DNA of 64,000 nt from Chthoniobacteraceae bacterium (lineage in GTDB: Bacteria > Verrucomicrobiota > Verrucomicrobiia > Chthoniobacterales > Chthoniobacteraceae): positions 124,001 to 188,000 of the forward strand of contig JAQGOL010000040.1 in assembly GCA_028293625.1 (NCBI GenBank), in the 5' to 3' direction. Of the stretch, positions 17,101 through 26,836 are shown piece after piece. The position numbers and the translations under genes are program-made. Numbering within the stretch: the first letter of the stretch is position 1; every line of letters starts with the position of its first letter. Under the pieces are notes generated by a model, which saw only the letters and a list, made by a program, of their open reading frames with translations, was not told the DNA's origin and ran no database searches.

Positions 17101-18873
17101 GGTAGTTTGAAGGGTTCCGACCACATTCACCGTGATTGACCCGGCGGCGCTTTTTATGACCAGGGCATCGGCTCCGGTAACAGTGATGCTCGCCTGCCCG
17201 GTATTGCGGTTCGCAAGAAGAACCGATGTGTCGCCTGTCGCAGAACCAAAATTCAGGTTCGAGAAGCTCAGGATTCCGGCACCAATGGCATCTCCAGGTG
17301 TCAACCTGGCGCCATTCCCGATGGTTGCGGGACCGGTGACGCTTCCTGTTCCCGAGAGGGTTTGCTTGTTATTAAGAACAAACCCGCCGGCCGCGTTGCT
17401 AACATCCAAAACCGCCCCCGTCTGGACAATAATTGCAGGGCTGCTCGCAATCGAGCCCGTCAGTGAGAGCGTGCCGGCATCGATATGGGTTGTCCCTGTG
17501 TAAGTATTGGCCCCACCGAGCACAAGGTTGCCAGCGCCTGTTTTAGTAATGCCAAATGCGCCGCTGACCACGCCCCCCAACGTCACCGGAGCGCTGACTG
17601 GATTGAACGTCGCCGCGCCCGTCAAAGTTGTCTCCCCAAACCGCACGCCATAACCATTGGCGCCCGTGACGTTGAGAGTCTGCGCACCAAGGGTCAGGGT
17701 GCCGAGTTGAATCACATTTCCGCTGTTAATTGTGGCGTGATCAACATTAACCGTTCCGCCCGTTCCCTGAAGCAGCAAATTATTGCCGTAAGTCAGCGTC
17801 CCGGAATCGCCTGCACCGTCATCGTGCAACTGCAATGTGCCGCCATCGAGGTTGATCGCCGCCGTTCCCAGCGTATTGCCAGTCAACGCGGGAGCGCTTC
17901 TAAGAATTTGAGCCGGCGTTACCTGGAAAGTGCCTCCAAAAGTATTGGCTGGATTGGTGAGAATCAGCGCCTTTGCACTGGTTGCATTCGACGCGTTTCC
18001 GTTCACCGTCAACGTGCCCGAACCCGTGAGTGCGCCGGAAATCGTGATACTCAGATCGTTGACCGGAGTCGTATAGCTGCGAAGCACGACCGCGGAATTC
18101 CCGGACGCCGCCACGTTGCCGCTAAAATTGGAAAGATCACCCGTGCGAGTCAGCAAGGTGCCGCCATTGAGCAGAACGGAGTTTGTGAGCGTCACGTTTC
18201 TGAGGGCAAGCTGCGCACCAGGACTCACGCTCACCGTTCCACTACCCAATGCACCGGCAACCGCTGCTTCCAATGTTCCGGCGCTGACACTTGTTTCACC
18301 CGTGTACACATTAACCGAGCCGAGATTCAGGATGCCGGTTCCGGTTTTATTCAGGTTCGCCACGGTGCCAACCTCGCTTACAACGGCGTTGAGGTCGAGG
18401 CGCCCCGCTCCGGCAATCCGGATCTCTCCGCCGCTTTTCAGCTGAAAAGCGAGCGTGTGTGGCGTTGCCGCCGTGTTGGTGCCGGTGACAGTGTAGACGA
18501 AGTCCCCGATAGTCTGGATGAGCGGCACATCGGCGCCACGCCCCCCATTGAGTCCGAGGGTCATATTGACCGAAGTGCTGTTATTGGTCAGCGTCATCGC
18601 GACCCCGGAATCAAAAGTTAAATCCTGAATCTCGGTGTAATTCGGCGGAATTGTTCCGTTAAAAGCGGAGCCACGCAAATCGAGGACGCCGGTGGAGCGA
18701 ATCACCGCATTATCACTAATTCCTGGCAATGCGCCGAGGCTCCACGCCGCCGTTGTTGCCCAGGCGGGCGCAACTCCTGTAATCACATCTTCAGCCGCCT
18801 GAGCCAGCGGTCCCTCCAGGCAAACAAGCGCGACGATACTTCCAAGTAAAATACGGGACCGGTTCATGGGCAT
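14188..18873 (-). CDS. Giant autotransporter-associated beta-strand repeat protein, PEP-CTERM
   Basis: About 1560 residues, starting at the ATG at 18873 ('MPMNRSRILLGSIVALV', signal peptide ending 'LAQA'). Nearly the whole protein is built from repeats of the form 'GxGxLVLxGANTYTGxTxIxAGTL': for example 'TKTGAGNLVLGGANTYTGT', 'IKKGTGNLVLAGANTFTGG' and 'KKGLGTLSLFGDNSYSGP'. This predicts a long parallel beta-helix. The end is a PEP-CTERM signal ('VIPEPTCF', hydrophobic helix, 'RRYRRRT'). No barrel domain is seen. It is probably a long surface fibre or adhesin. The first strand-repeat gene at 10.5-12.7 kb is a smaller relative on the same strand. Long plus-strand frames over this gene (such as 17485-18621) are shadows of its biased composition. 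Confidence 0.85.
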   Translation of the reverse strand: MPMNRSRILLGSIVALVCLEGPLAQAAEDVITGVAPAWATTAAWSLGALPGISDNAVIRSTGVLDLRGSAFNGTIPPNYTEIQDLTFDSGVAMTLTNNSTSVNMTLGLNGGRGADVPLIQTIGDFVYTVTGTNTAATPHTLAFQLKSGGEIRIAGAGRLDLNAVVSEVGTVANLNKTGTGILNLGSVNVYTGETSVSAGTLEAAVAGALGSGTVSVSPGAQLALRNVTLTNSVLLNGGTLLTRTGDLSNFSGNVAASGNSAVVLRSYTTPVNDLSITISGALTGSGTLTVNGNASNATSAKALILTNPANTFGGTFQVTPAQILRSAPALTGNTLGTAAINLDGGTLQLHDDGAGDSGTLTYGNNLLLQGTGGTVNVDHATINSGNVIQLGTLTLGAQTLNVTGANGYGVRFGETTLTGAATFNPVSAPVTLGGVVSGAFGITKTGAGNLVLGGANTYTGTTHIDAGTLSLTGSIASSPAIIVQTGAVLDVSNAAGGFVLNNKQTLSGTGSVTGPATIGNGARLTPGDAIGAGILSFSNLNFGSATGDTSVLLANRNTGQASITVTGADALVIKSAAGSITVNVVGTLQTTGQMVLVDYEGALGGTGFAGFKLGTLPTPRVIAALVNNVANSSIDLDISGVDFPVWTGALNNQWSTATLGGAKNWVLNSNNATKTDFISKDNVLFRDSATATTVDVSVEDVTPNVVEFNNSAKNFTITGSKAIAGTGGIIKAGTGTVTISNANSFTGSVQMDAGTVIVGALANNGLNSPLGAGTSLVFNGGTLEFTGASGATDRQITVNDGGGTVKSDNAITFSGPISGTGILIKKGTGNLVLAGANTFTGGILISTGILRLANGQAGGGTGAQTTIAPGAALDLNGQSLAGHGYVLVVSGTGTGAPNTGAVFNSGADNTSASYDKFILNGDTTIGSDGGRFELGHLSTLINDALGFTLIKTGSNVAGIGNATTGLGGVFINSGVLQGGHNDAFGTSIVTVNAGGALEGSGGRTFPNDIALNGGTIRQTQAAQVDTYNGNVEMPVTSTLEAAVNNTVNLNGAIAGVGGLTKIGAGIVTLGGATSNVYSGVTTINAGTLNANKGAGFDAIPGDMIINAGGRFTYNGHNVSNQIADFASVTLNGGNFGDPASTAPTNPGATDTIANLTINSGTFGSGRNSTLGAFTITGLLKVTGGTALAQRGGGISSAAVEISGGSINLDGGSASVGQESILNIGAGGLTLSSGTINLNAGPSAVAANSVGSIVNLSGDVISTGASHINGLTPTLTAVKAVVDLQFSDRQFDISGTLDIGSATSPVSVADGGIVKKGLGTLSLFGDNSYSGPTTVAAGKLVITGTIAGSTAIDVKAGATLDMSAQTNGAVIGGAQTLTVSGSAAGSFIVEGVMNGTGVVTGGVTVNANGTLAPLPGTSSLTTTGAFNLNSGAHLKLEFNGTTAVSQYSRLIVDSDVVLAGDLQGSLLGFTPAEGDLFYVLINSGGGTTTGTLNGVGDGGVLTIANQLFEVSFDGNSEIGGAAGFNAGGNDLVLKVIPEPTCFAMIGTASSVLLGLRRYRRRT

Positions 18874-19170
18874 AGAAGAATAAAGGGGATGTGAAATTGG
18901 CTTGGGGGGGAGTCGCGGAGTTTGGAAAAGCAACTTCCTTGAGTCGCAGGCTATCCAAGCCCCGTTGACTTCACCAGAATGTCACAAAATGCGCATCAGG
19001 CAAGAACGGCTTTGTCTTTGTATGCGCGATCCTCCCGGTCGCACTCAGAAACACATCCGTCATTAAATAGGCATTGCAAAGACGTATTGATGAGTAGCGA
19101 AGAGGAATTCTCTTTGCCCGGCCAAACATCACATATCCTACTTCCGGGATGACTATATGAGGCGGTGGCC

Positions 19171-20595
19171 TCAGCTCAGAATCTCGCGAATGACCTTGCC
19201 ATGGACGTCAGTTAACCGGAAATCGCGGCCTCCGAATCGATAAGTCAACTTCTCGTGGTCGATCCCCAGCAAATGCAGCATGGTTGCATAGAGGTCATAG
19301 ACCGAGCAGATATTCTCGACCGCGTGATAGCCGAGATCATCGGTTGCGCCATAAGCGGTGCCGCCGCGCACCCCTCCTCCGGCCATCCAGACGCTGAATC
19401 CCGACGGGTTATGATCGCGTCCATCGCTTCCCTGGGAAAAGGGAGTGCGCCCAAACTCGCCCGCCCAGAGTATGAGGGTCTCTTCAAAAAGCCCTCGCGA
19501 TTTAAGATCGGTGATGAGCGCCGCCAGTCCCTGGTCAACTTGAAAAGCCATCGCCCCATGGCCTTCCTTAATCTGGCTATGCTGATCCCACGGATTGGCC
19601 GCCCCACCGGCACCGATATCCTTGGTCAGACAACTCAACTCAACAAAACGGACGCCCCGCTCAATCAGTCGCCGCGCCACCAGGCACTGTTTTCCGTATG
19701 CCGCCTTTTGTAAGTCGGGAGAATCCAGCCCGTAAAGCTTCCTGGTTGCCTCCGTTTCGCCTCTTATTTGGCAAAGTTCCGGAACTGCCGTTTGCATCCG
19801 ATAAGCCGTTTCGTAATTGCGGATCGCGGCGTCAACCTCCGGATCGGCGGCCGTGCGAAGAAACTTGTCATCCAGGCCGCGAACGAACTTCAGGCGTTGG
19901 CGCTGAAGCCCGTCGGATTCATGCGGGGCAATATTTGAGAGCGCTTCAGCGGCATCGGCCCTGAGAATGGAAGCCTGATGCTGCCCCGGCAAATAGCCAT
20001 TGCTAAACAAGCCGACCCCTCCGTGAGGCGCTGTGGCACTGCCGCTTTGTAAAACGATGAATCCCGGCAAATCCTTGTTCTCGGAACCAAGTCCATAACT
20101 TATCCAGGCACCGGCGCTTGGATGCCCCATGAATGGAAAGCCGGTATGCGCGACGTAATTGCCCTGGGCATGTTCATTGACTCTGCTGGTCATTGAACGG
20201 ATCACGGCGAGATCGTCCGCGCACCTGGCTATATGCGGAAACAATTCGCTGACTTGCAGTCCGCTCTCGCCTCGCGGCCGGAACTCCCAGGGACTCGCCA
20301 TGATGCTCCCATTATTGTTGAACATGGTCGGCTTGACAGGCACGGGCATCGGCTGGCCGTGGCGCCGAGTCAATTCCGGTTTCGGATCAAAAGAGTCAAT
20401 ATGCGAGACACCTCCCGACATATAGGCAAAGATGACGTGCTTGATCCGCGGCTTAAAATGAGGCGCCGGAATAGCCGGCTCGACCAAAGAGGCTCCGTAG
20501 CTGCGATCAGCCAGAAGCCCCGCAAGAGCCATTGAGCCGAAGCCAAGCGAGCTCCTTCGAAGCATCTCCCGGCGGGACAATCTGTCAGCGAACAT
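19171..20595 (-). CDS. DUF1501 family protein (Tat-exported)
   Basis: The 474-residue protein starts with a twin-arginine-like export signal ('[21 protein letters not shown]') and has the DUF1501 pattern: '[20 protein letters not shown]', 'SFDPKPEL', '[15 protein letters not shown]' and '[17 protein letters not shown]'. The fold is sulfatase/alkaline-phosphatase-like; its substrate is not established. Its start lies 11 bp inside the upstream DUF1553 gene, the usual operon order for this pair in Planctomycetota and Verrucomicrobiota, where they are thought to work together on the outer surface. Confidence 0.9.
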   Translation of the reverse strand: MFADRLSRREMLRRSSLGFGSMALAGLLADRSYGASLVEPAIPAPHFKPRIKHVIFAYMSGGVSHIDSFDPKPELTRRHGQPMPVPVKPTMFNNNGSIMASPWEFRPRGESGLQVSELFPHIARCADDLAVIRSMTSRVNEHAQGNYVAHTGFPFMGHPSAGAWISYGLGSENKDLPGFIVLQSGSATAPHGGVGLFSNGYLPGQHQASILRADAAEALSNIAPHESDGLQRQRLKFVRGLDDKFLRTAADPEVDAAIRNYETAYRMQTAVPELCQIRGETEATRKLYGLDSPDLQKAAYGKQCLVARRLIERGVRFVELSCLTKDIGAGGAANPWDQHSQIKEGHGAMAFQVDQGLAALITDLKSRGLFEETLILWAGEFGRTPFSQGSDGRDHNPSGFSVWMAGGGVRGGTAYGATDDLGYHAVENICSVYDLYATMLHLLGIDHEKLTYRFGGRDFRLTDVHGKVIREILS

Positions 20596-23500
20596 AGATG
20601 AATTCTTTTAAGTTAAAAAGCGATTGCGCAAAATCCTGCCAAACGCGGCTATTTGTTGGAAGCTTCTCCTGAGGAATCCCCTCGCCGAGCTCACCGAGGT
20701 AAGCGATCGAGGCCGCCGCTTCCTCGTTGGAAGGCGGCCGTGCAAGCGCGGCTTCAAACATTCGCCGTACGCGACCTTCGACACTCTCGGTCGGCGCGGA
20801 CTCGACCAGCAATTGCGCCCAGGCGCGTGCCTGCCCGATGACAAATGGAGAGTTGAGCAGGGTCAGCGATTGCGCCGGGACATTCGTCGAGTCGCGCCTC
20901 CCAAGCGTGGTGAATGGCTGCGGGGCATCGAATACCTGCAGGAACGGATTAAGATTGGTGCGGCGTATCTGCAGATAGATACTGCGCCGCCTCGCGTCCG
21001 GCGGCTGGCCGGGCCCTTCCATTGTTAAGTCAAGCCCGCCCGATACCGCCAGCAACTCGTCCCGGATGGATTCCGCTTCAATACGCCGGACCCGCATATG
21101 TGAAAGCCAGACATTGCCTGGATCCGTTTCCATCGCCATGGCAGACGGATCGCTGCTCATCTGGAAGGCTCGGGTGGCCGCAAGGTATTGCACCATTTCC
21201 TTCACTGACCAGCCGTGCTCCACGAAATGCCCCGCGAGAAAGTCCAGCAACTCCGGATGAGTTGGTTTCTCACCCATGCGTCCGAAGTTATCGACCGTTG
21301 GAACCAGGCCGCGCCCGAATACCCAATGCCAGATGCGATTAACCATCACTCGCGCGGTAAGCGGATTGCGCGGACTGGCCAGTTCATTGGCAAGTTCCAA
21401 CCGGCCGCTGAGCGGAGTCTGGTAAGGCTGGCTGCCCAATACTTCCAGAAACCGGCGCCCGACTGGTTGCCCGGGCTTTAAATGATCGCCGCGCTGCAAG
21501 AGAGGCGCATCAAAGCCGGCGGTTTCGAGCACTCCGGGTGCGCGCCGTTCAAGTGCCACACCGGCTTCGAGCTGCCTGTAGCTTTGAACCAGCATTCCCA
21601 GATTTGCCGAGGCGTTTAAAGCAACCGGGAGCAAACCGCGACGCACGAAAAAATCGAGAAAGGCGCGCTGCGATTCATTAAGATGGCCCTCGTTCCATGC
21701 ATTGATCGCTGCTTCCAGGGTTGCCTGATAATGAGCGGCGAGTTCCTCCTTTGATTTCATCACGCCGCCTTCGAACAAAGCGAGCTGCGCGATGTTCTCC
21801 TCCGCCGGTGGCTCCTTGCCATCGTGGAAGACGATATCAGTTACGCCAAAATGTGAACGGCCTTCCGCGGCGGGTTTGCCGGCAGAGAGCGGACGCGTCA
21901 GGTCTTCGCGCGTGCCAAACTCAATATAAGCCCAGCTTCCTTTGCGATATGCGGTATCGAGCCGAATCCAGCCCGCTTCCTGTTTCTCCAGAAGCGCCTT
22001 TGGGAAAACCGAGTTATCAGGAAGCGGATAGTTATCTACAATGACGCGCACCATCGCCCCTCCTCCACCAAAGGCGTGAACGCTTATGCTGTCGGACTCT
22101 ATCTTAAACCGGGGCGATGTCAGCAAACCACCATGCTTGTCCGAAAGGCGATGAGTCAAAATCCCGGCCGGATAGAGGCCGAAAAGAATGCGGTCCCCTT
22201 CCCTTTCAATCGAGAACTCTCCCGGACGGCAAGCAGCACCGGAGAGCCCAGGCCCTTCATAAAACCACCTTCCACAGTCAGGCCCTGAGAGATCCCACAC
22301 AGGCCGGAATCCCTCCCGGTTAAGGCGGCTAATCTCCCCGAAGGCTGCCCGCTGATCAGCAACCAGCTTGGTCCACGCCGCCGCAAAATCGTTTTGCGCC
22401 TGCATCCGCATCCAAGGCTGCAGCGCGCCCGGTTCGCCAAGCGCCTTTTGAAGCGCGCCGGAGCTTTCTTCCAACGCTGAAAGCTCAGTGCGAATCCGCT
22501 CGGATTCGAGCTTTAGGCTCGCACGCTGTTCCAATTGCACAGGGCTAAGTGCGGCGCTGATTTGCGCCGCGGTGATGACCGGCGGGGTTCCCGCACGAAA
22601 CGACGCTTCAATTTCCCCGGCCGTTAATGCGCGATCGTACAGACGCGCCTCTTCGATCTCCCCTTTGAAAAAGCCGTTGCCAGCCCCGGTATGCCGCAAG
22701 CCGAGGAGTACGTGCGCATCGCCGGCTTCAAAGGTGCGCGGCGGCGCCTGTTTGAACGGCGCCCCGTATGCGACGCCATTTTTGTAGAGCGTGATAAGCC
22801 CGTCCTCGCCGTACACAATTGCCATTTGCACCAACTGAGCCGGTTTGGCGCTTTCCAATTCACCCGCCACATTCTGCGATCGCCGAAAAAGCTCGCTTCC
22901 CGCCACCCAGCGCCGCGGCTCTTTTTCAGCGTAAACGATCGAGTCGAACCCGTGTGTCTTTATTGCCTCCACACTCAGCACTCCGCCGCCCGATTGGCCA
23001 AGGTCAGCGATCGTGATCCATGCTTCGAGTGTTTTAGCCGCGAGAGTTTTAATCAACGGATCGGTTTGCAGATAGGCGCCCGAGCCATTCAGAAGCAACC
23101 GTCCATTTTTAATCTCCGCACCACCGTAAAGATGTCCGTGTAAGCCGCCGATCGCATCACGCGCATCGTTGGTGAAATTCCAGAGCGCCGCGGGCATTGG
23201 ACCTTCAATCGTTTCTGCATGCTTCGGGATACTTCGCCGCGCTTCCGCTTCAAGCGTGGAGATTTGCTGCTCAATCCCGGCAACTTGAATGTGAAGTGCC
23301 GCCGCCCGTGCCGCGCGGACGGGTTCATTAAGCAAGCGCTCACCCAACGTTGCCGCAGCCCTGGTCCATACCGTTGCGAGTTCCGATTTAATCTTTCCAC
23401 GCAGCTCCTCCAATGCCGGACGCTCTTTGTTAATGAGCGCGGGAGTATCGATGATGACCTGCGCCGGACGGCAACTGGCGAAGATGCCATAAAGGGCATA

Positions 23501-24613
23501 ATAGTCGCGCTGACTGATGGCGTCGAATTTGTGATCGTGGCAGCGCGCGCATGAAACCGTAAGGCCCTGAAACGCTTTGGAGACGACATCGATTTGACTG
23601 TCGACCGCCTTGACCTGGTCATCCAGGGTATCGATGGGCTGGAAGCCGTGTTCAATCAGACGCAGATGCGCGGTGCCTAGAATCGACTCGTTAAATCCCG
23701 CCACGTTGGCTCTGGGATTTGCCAGCAAATCGCCGGCGAGATGCTCGCGAACCAGTGCATCGTATGGAAGATCAGCATTAAAAGCGCGCACCAGGTAGTC
23801 GCGATACCGCCATGCCTGTGGAATATCGGGGTCACTTTCGCTGCCATGGGTCTCGGCATAACGAACCAGATCCATCCAATGCCGGGCCCAATGCTCACCA
23901 AAACGCGGCGAGGAGAGTAATCGTTCAGTGGCATCGGTCACCGCCGCTTGCGAATCGGATTCGCTTGCAAACTTCTCCACTTCAACCGGAGTCGGCGGGA
24001 GCCCGGTCAGCATGAACGTAAGCCGCCGGATGAGTGTTCGCGGATCAGACGGTTGCGCCGGCTGAAGCCCTTTCTCCTCAAGCTTTGAAAGTAGAAACCG
24101 GTCGACAGGATGAACGCTCCAATTCGGATCTTTGACTTCGGGGATCGCCTGCTTCTGGACAGGAAGCAGCGCCCACCAGTTGCGCCGGGCAGCAAGCAAG
24201 TCAGGCCACACACCCTTGCCGGCAGACTCACTTGGCGGATCGTCGCGTGGATCGGGTGCGCCCGCCTCGATCCATTTTTCAAAATTTGCGATAACCTGCT
24301 CATCAAGCCTGGGCGCCTTTGCCGGCATTTTGAGCTCCGCATCGAGATGCCGAATCGCCTTGATCAGCAGGCTGTTGGCAGGATCGCCCGGCACAATCGC
24401 ATCCCCGCTATCGCCGCCACGCTTCCAGCCATCACGGTAATCGAGGCGCAGGCCACCCTTTTTCTTCGTCCCGTTGTGGCACTCATAACACTCCGCGGCG
24501 AGCACCGGCCGGATCTTTGACTCAAAAAAATCAATCTGCTCAGGCGGCAGCGTTGCCGCGCGGGCCGCCATAACGAAAGAAAAATAAATGCAAAAACGGC
24601 TGGGGAAAGTCAT
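20585..24613 (-). CDS. PSCyt1-DUF1549-LamG-DUF1553 protein
   Basis: I chose the ATG at 24613, giving a signal peptide ('[20 protein letters not shown]') and about 1340 residues; the longer frame upstream overlaps a PEP-CTERM remnant. An N-terminal planctomycete-type cytochrome c domain has 'CYECH', followed by DUF1549 with a second haem motif 'CARCH'. A concanavalin/LamG-like insert ('[16 protein letters not shown]'-type end) sits in the middle and DUF1553 at the C-terminus ('[20 protein letters not shown]'). The protein is probably a secreted multihaem oxidoreductase, possibly acting on sulfated glycans with the following DUF1501 partner; the reaction is unproven. Confidence 0.88.
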   Translation of the reverse strand: MTFPSRFCIYFSFVMAARAATLPPEQIDFFESKIRPVLAAECYECHNGTKKKGGLRLDYRDGWKRGGDSGDAIVPGDPANSLLIKAIRHLDAELKMPAKAPRLDEQVIANFEKWIEAGAPDPRDDPPSESAGKGVWPDLLAARRNWWALLPVQKQAIPEVKDPNWSVHPVDRFLLSKLEEKGLQPAQPSDPRTLIRRLTFMLTGLPPTPVEVEKFASESDSQAAVTDATERLLSSPRFGEHWARHWMDLVRYAETHGSESDPDIPQAWRYRDYLVRAFNADLPYDALVREHLAGDLLANPRANVAGFNESILGTAHLRLIEHGFQPIDTLDDQVKAVDSQIDVVSKAFQGLTVSCARCHDHKFDAISQRDYYALYGIFASCRPAQVIIDTPALINKERPALEELRGKIKSELATVWTRAAATLGERLLNEPVRAARAAALHIQVAGIEQQISTLEAEARRSIPKHAETIEGPMPAALWNFTNDARDAIGGLHGHLYGGAEIKNGRLLLNGSGAYLQTDPLIKTLAAKTLEAWITIADLGQSGGGVLSVEAIKTHGFDSIVYAEKEPRRWVAGSELFRRSQNVAGELESAKPAQLVQMAIVYGEDGLITLYKNGVAYGAPFKQAPPRTFEAGDAHVLLGLRHTGAGNGFFKGEIEEARLYDRALTAGEIEASFRAGTPPVITAAQISAALSPVQLEQRASLKLESERIRTELSALEESSGALQKALGEPGALQPWMRMQAQNDFAAAWTKLVADQRAAFGEISRLNREGFRPVWDLSGPDCGRWFYEGPGLSGAACRPGEFSIEREGDRILFGLYPAGILTHRLSDKHGGLLTSPRFKIESDSISVHAFGGGGAMVRVIVDNYPLPDNSVFPKALLEKQEAGWIRLDTAYRKGSWAYIEFGTREDLTRPLSAGKPAAEGRSHFGVTDIVFHDGKEPPAEENIAQLALFEGGVMKSKEELAAHYQATLEAAINAWNEGHLNESQRAFLDFFVRRGLLPVALNASANLGMLVQSYRQLEAGVALERRAPGVLETAGFDAPLLQRGDHLKPGQPVGRRFLEVLGSQPYQTPLSGRLELANELASPRNPLTARVMVNRIWHWVFGRGLVPTVDNFGRMGEKPTHPELLDFLAGHFVEHGWSVKEMVQYLAATRAFQMSSDPSAMAMETDPGNVWLSHMRVRRIEAESIRDELLAVSGGLDLTMEGPGQPPDARRRSIYLQIRRTNLNPFLQVFDAPQPFTTLGRRDSTNVPAQSLTLLNSPFVIGQARAWAQLLVESAPTESVEGRVRRMFEAALARPPSNEEAAASIAYLGELGEGIPQEKLPTNSRVWQDFAQSLFNLKEFIYVR

Positions 24614-24712
24614 CCTCCGGGAATAAGCAGCGGCCGGGACGTTTCTTAGCCTGCGCGGAGCCGGCAACCCACGGGGGCCGGGCGCGAAAATCGAAACACG
24701 GCGCCCCTCCAT

Positions 24713-24958
24713 GCTGCGGCGATCAATCACGGATGCTCTGCCTCTGGCTCTTACACGAACTTTACCGACGTCGAGACTCCCGGATTTACTCCGGCGGCCG
24801 GAGAGACATTTGCATTCGGCGCACGCACCGGCGAAGAAACCGCGCTGCAGCGGGTCGATACAATCGCCATTACAACAACCACCCTTCCCGAGCCGACCAC
24901 CGCATTCCTGGCCTTCGCCGGACTTGGCGTGCTCGGTATTCGCCGCAGGCGTCCGTAA
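24713..24958 (+). pseudogene. C-terminal remnant of a PEP-CTERM protein
   Basis: In the plus frame that ends at the TAA at 24956-24958, the last residues read 'TTTTLPEPTTAFLAFAGLGV' followed by 'LGIRRRRP', an intact PEP-CTERM sorting tail. Upstream of it 'TNFTDVETPGFTPAAGETF' reads as mature secreted sequence. The frame is open back to a stop at 24647 but contains no ATG, GTG or TTG start, and there is no signal peptide. The 5' part of the gene has been lost, apparently at the junction with the start of the divergent DUF1553 gene. Confidence 0.7.
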
Positions 24959-25052
24959 CCGCCGATATCGTTGGCGATAGCTGACAATCTCCGGCAGTCT
25001 GCCGGAGGTTCCAATCTCGCGTCGGCTGTGCCATCATTTTAGAGCGCTCACG

Positions 25053-25895
25053 ATGACTCCATCCTTTTCAATCGAAAGCTTCATCTGCGTCACCTGTGGC
25101 GTTCAACACGCTGAAACCCAAGGTCCGCCGCGTGAATGCCCCATCTGCCTTGATGAACGCCAATATGTCGGACTGCACGGGCAGCAATGGACCTCTCTTG
25201 CCGAGATGCGGCAAGGCCCCTGGCACAATACCTTTCACGAGGAAGAACCCGGGCTTGTCGGGATCGGCACGGAACCGAAGTTCGCCATCGGCCAGCGTGC
25301 GCTCTTAGTCCGGACTCCCGATGGTAACATCCTCTGGGACTGTCTCTCATTTTTGGATGATGCGACCATCGAGGCTGTAAGAGCCCTCGGCGGCATTGCG
25401 GGAATCGCCATCTCGCATCCCCATTATTATGCAGCGATGGTCGAATGGAGCCGCGCTTTTGATAACGCCCCGATTTACCTGCACGAATCCGATCAGCAAT
25501 GGGTCCGTCGACCCGATCCGAACATTCGCTTTTGGAGCGGTGCCACCCGGCAAATCGGCGCCGGCTTGACCTTGATCCATACGCCCGGCCACTTTGATGG
25601 ATTCCAGGTGCTCCACTGGCAATCCGGCGCGGCCGGCCTTGGCGCACTGCTCACAGGCGATCAGCCGACGGTGGCGGCGGACAGACGCTGGGTAAGCTTC
25701 ATGTATAGCTATCCGAACTATCTTCCTCTTTCCGTTGCTGAGGTGGAACAAATCGTATTGGCTTTGGAGCCATTTGCTTTTGAGCGTCTCTACGGCGCCT
25801 GGTGGCCGAGTGTGGTCTATACCGATGCAAAACAAGCCGTGAGACGCTCCGCGGCCCGTTATATCACCCGCCTGGCAAGCGCTTCAACGCTCTGA
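25053..25895 (+). CDS. MBL-fold metallo-hydrolase with N-terminal zinc ribbon
   Basis: The 280-residue protein starts with a short zinc-ribbon pattern (C-x2-C in 'CVTCG', then 'CPIC') followed by a metallo-beta-lactamase-like fold: 'LVRTPDGNILWDC', 'GIAISHPHYYAAMVEW' (the HxHxxD site is changed to HPHYY), 'IHTPGHFDG' and 'LLTGDQPTV'. The missing Asp in the first metal motif suggests altered metal binding, but the later His/Asp ligands are present. Homologues of this layout are common uncharacterised hydrolases. It converges with the small membrane-protein gene that follows. Confidence 0.78.
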   Translation: MTPSFSIESFICVTCGVQHAETQGPPRECPICLDERQYVGLHGQQWTSLAEMRQGPWHNTFHEEEPGLVGIGTEPKFAIGQRALLVRTPDGNILWDCLSFLDDATIEAVRALGGIAGIAISHPHYYAAMVEWSRAFDNAPIYLHESDQQWVRRPDPNIRFWSGATRQIGAGLTLIHTPGHFDGFQVLHWQSGAAGLGALLTGDQPTVAADRRWVSFMYSYPNYLPLSVAEVEQIVLALEPFAFERLYGAWWPSVVYTDAKQAVRRSAARYITRLASASTL

Positions 25896-25897
25896 GC

Positions 25898-26353
25898 TCA
25901 AGCCCGCTTGGATAAACGCCTGATGCTTGGAGATGCGAATAAACACCAAAACAGCCCCGCATTAACGAGCCCACCAATTAGGAGCATCGCAATTGGCATA
26001 TGATCCTGAGTCCCCTCCTGCAATAAGATCAGCGAGCCAACGAAGGAAAAAATCACGCTTAGAACCAGGAGGCTGTTTAGAATGTAGCGCGCCCAGTTCT
26101 GCCGGCAACCGATCGCAACCAGGAGTACGGTGGTCCAAATGCCGCCTGCAATAAGGGGACTTAGTAGCTCCGCCCTGTTGTTTGGGTGGGTTCCAAAATA
26201 CATCAGTAGATCCGTGCTGCGCAGCACGAAGAAGATCGCCACCAATAGTAATCTGCCGCGGCGCGAACTTCCTCGGCCGTGTCTTCCTCGCCGGCCAATG
26301 GGCTGTTGTTGTAAATGATTGAATGCTGCTACTGCTCTGGTGGGTGCTTCCAT
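25898..26353 (-). CDS. Small integral membrane protein
   Basis: The frame from the ATG at 26353 encodes 151 residues: a basic, Gly/Arg-rich cytoplasmic head ('GRRGRHGRGSSRRGR') followed by four hydrophobic helices ('LLLVAIFFVLRSTDLLMYF', 'LIAGGIWTTVLLVAIG', 'ILNSLLVLSVIFSFVGSLIL', 'MLLIGGLVNAGLFWCLFA'). I recognise no family. It converges on the MBL gene with 2 bp between the stops. A longer frame to 26452 exists but its extra N-terminus looks non-coding. Confidence 0.6.
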   Translation of the reverse strand: MEAPTRAVAAFNHLQQQPIGRRGRHGRGSSRRGRLLLVAIFFVLRSTDLLMYFGTHPNNRAELLSPLIAGGIWTTVLLVAIGCRQNWARYILNSLLVLSVIFSFVGSLILLQEGTQDHMPIAMLLIGGLVNAGLFWCLFASPSIRRLSKRA

Positions 26354-26579
26354 GGCAAGGTTATTGATCACTGCATTCGCCCGTGTTAACCGACGATATG
26401 TCGGATGGCGTATTACGACAGATACGATAAAACGCGCGTGGCGCGCTACCATTCACGATGCTGCCAAAATCAAACCTGCGCGTCAACGAATCCTGCTTTC
26501 CACGGCTACAATAGGCTGATCCCTTATGTGACCGAGTTTCGGTTTGCCTACCTCCTTTTATGGAAGACGCTTTGTCTTG
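26354..26579. other. Intergenic region upstream of the 21-bp repeat array
   Basis: No gene is supported here. Together with the 21-bp repeat array and the hairpin downstream it makes up a gene-free interval of about 480 bp between the membrane-protein gene and the gene at 26837. Confidence 0.5.
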
Positions 26580-26747
26580 AACCGGTCCCAAGGCAATTTG
26601 ATTCGTCGCCGGGCTGATTGCATCCGATGCCTCATCCTTTCAATCCGGTGTCGGTGCCGAGGAATCCGATATCGGGTCATTTCAATCCAACACCGGAGCA
26701 ACTTGATCCGACGCCCCATCGTTTTAATCCGGCACAGGTTTAAATCG
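26580..26747. repeat. Degenerate tandem array with exact 21-bp period
   Basis: The pentamer ATCCG (or a one-base variant) recurs at 26580, 26601, 26622, 26643, 26664, 26685, 26706 and 26727, that is eight units at exactly 21-bp spacing, with a weak ninth at 26748. The rest of the unit is loosely conserved (pyrimidine-rich middle, 'TTTCA' near the end). Because 21 is a multiple of three, the array is open in two frames as Arg-rich heptads: the minus strand reads 'RIKLLRC-WIEMTRY-RIPRHRH'. It is not a CRISPR array, since there are no unique spacers. It could be a decayed heptad-repeat gene or a non-coding satellite. Confidence 0.75.
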
Positions 26748-26779
26748 ATGCACTCCAAAGGTGCCTATCTCTTCCCTAA

Positions 26780-26829
26780 TCTTAATCTTAATCTTCCGGG
26801 CAGATGAGAGAGTAAGATTAAGATTAAGA
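26780..26829 (-). terminator. Long AT-rich hairpin after the 26837 gene
   Basis: The bases 26780-26795 pair perfectly with 26814-26829 (16 bp; each arm contains a doubled CTTAAT/ATTAAG motif) around an 18-nt loop. It begins 8 bp beyond the stop of the minus-strand gene at 26837, where a terminator is expected. The stem lacks G/C, so it may instead be a short palindromic repeat. Confidence 0.5.
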
Positions 26830-26836
26830 AAGGCGC

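Noticed and set aside
17485..18621. 378-residue plus-strand frame over the giant surface-protein gene
   Set aside because: Shadow of the biased Gly/Thr codons of the minus-strand beta-strand-repeat gene; composition is Arg/Ser/His-rich and carries no motif.
26580..26768. CRISPR array
   Set aside because: Units are 21 bp with no spacers of constant length between conserved repeats, and no cas genes are near.
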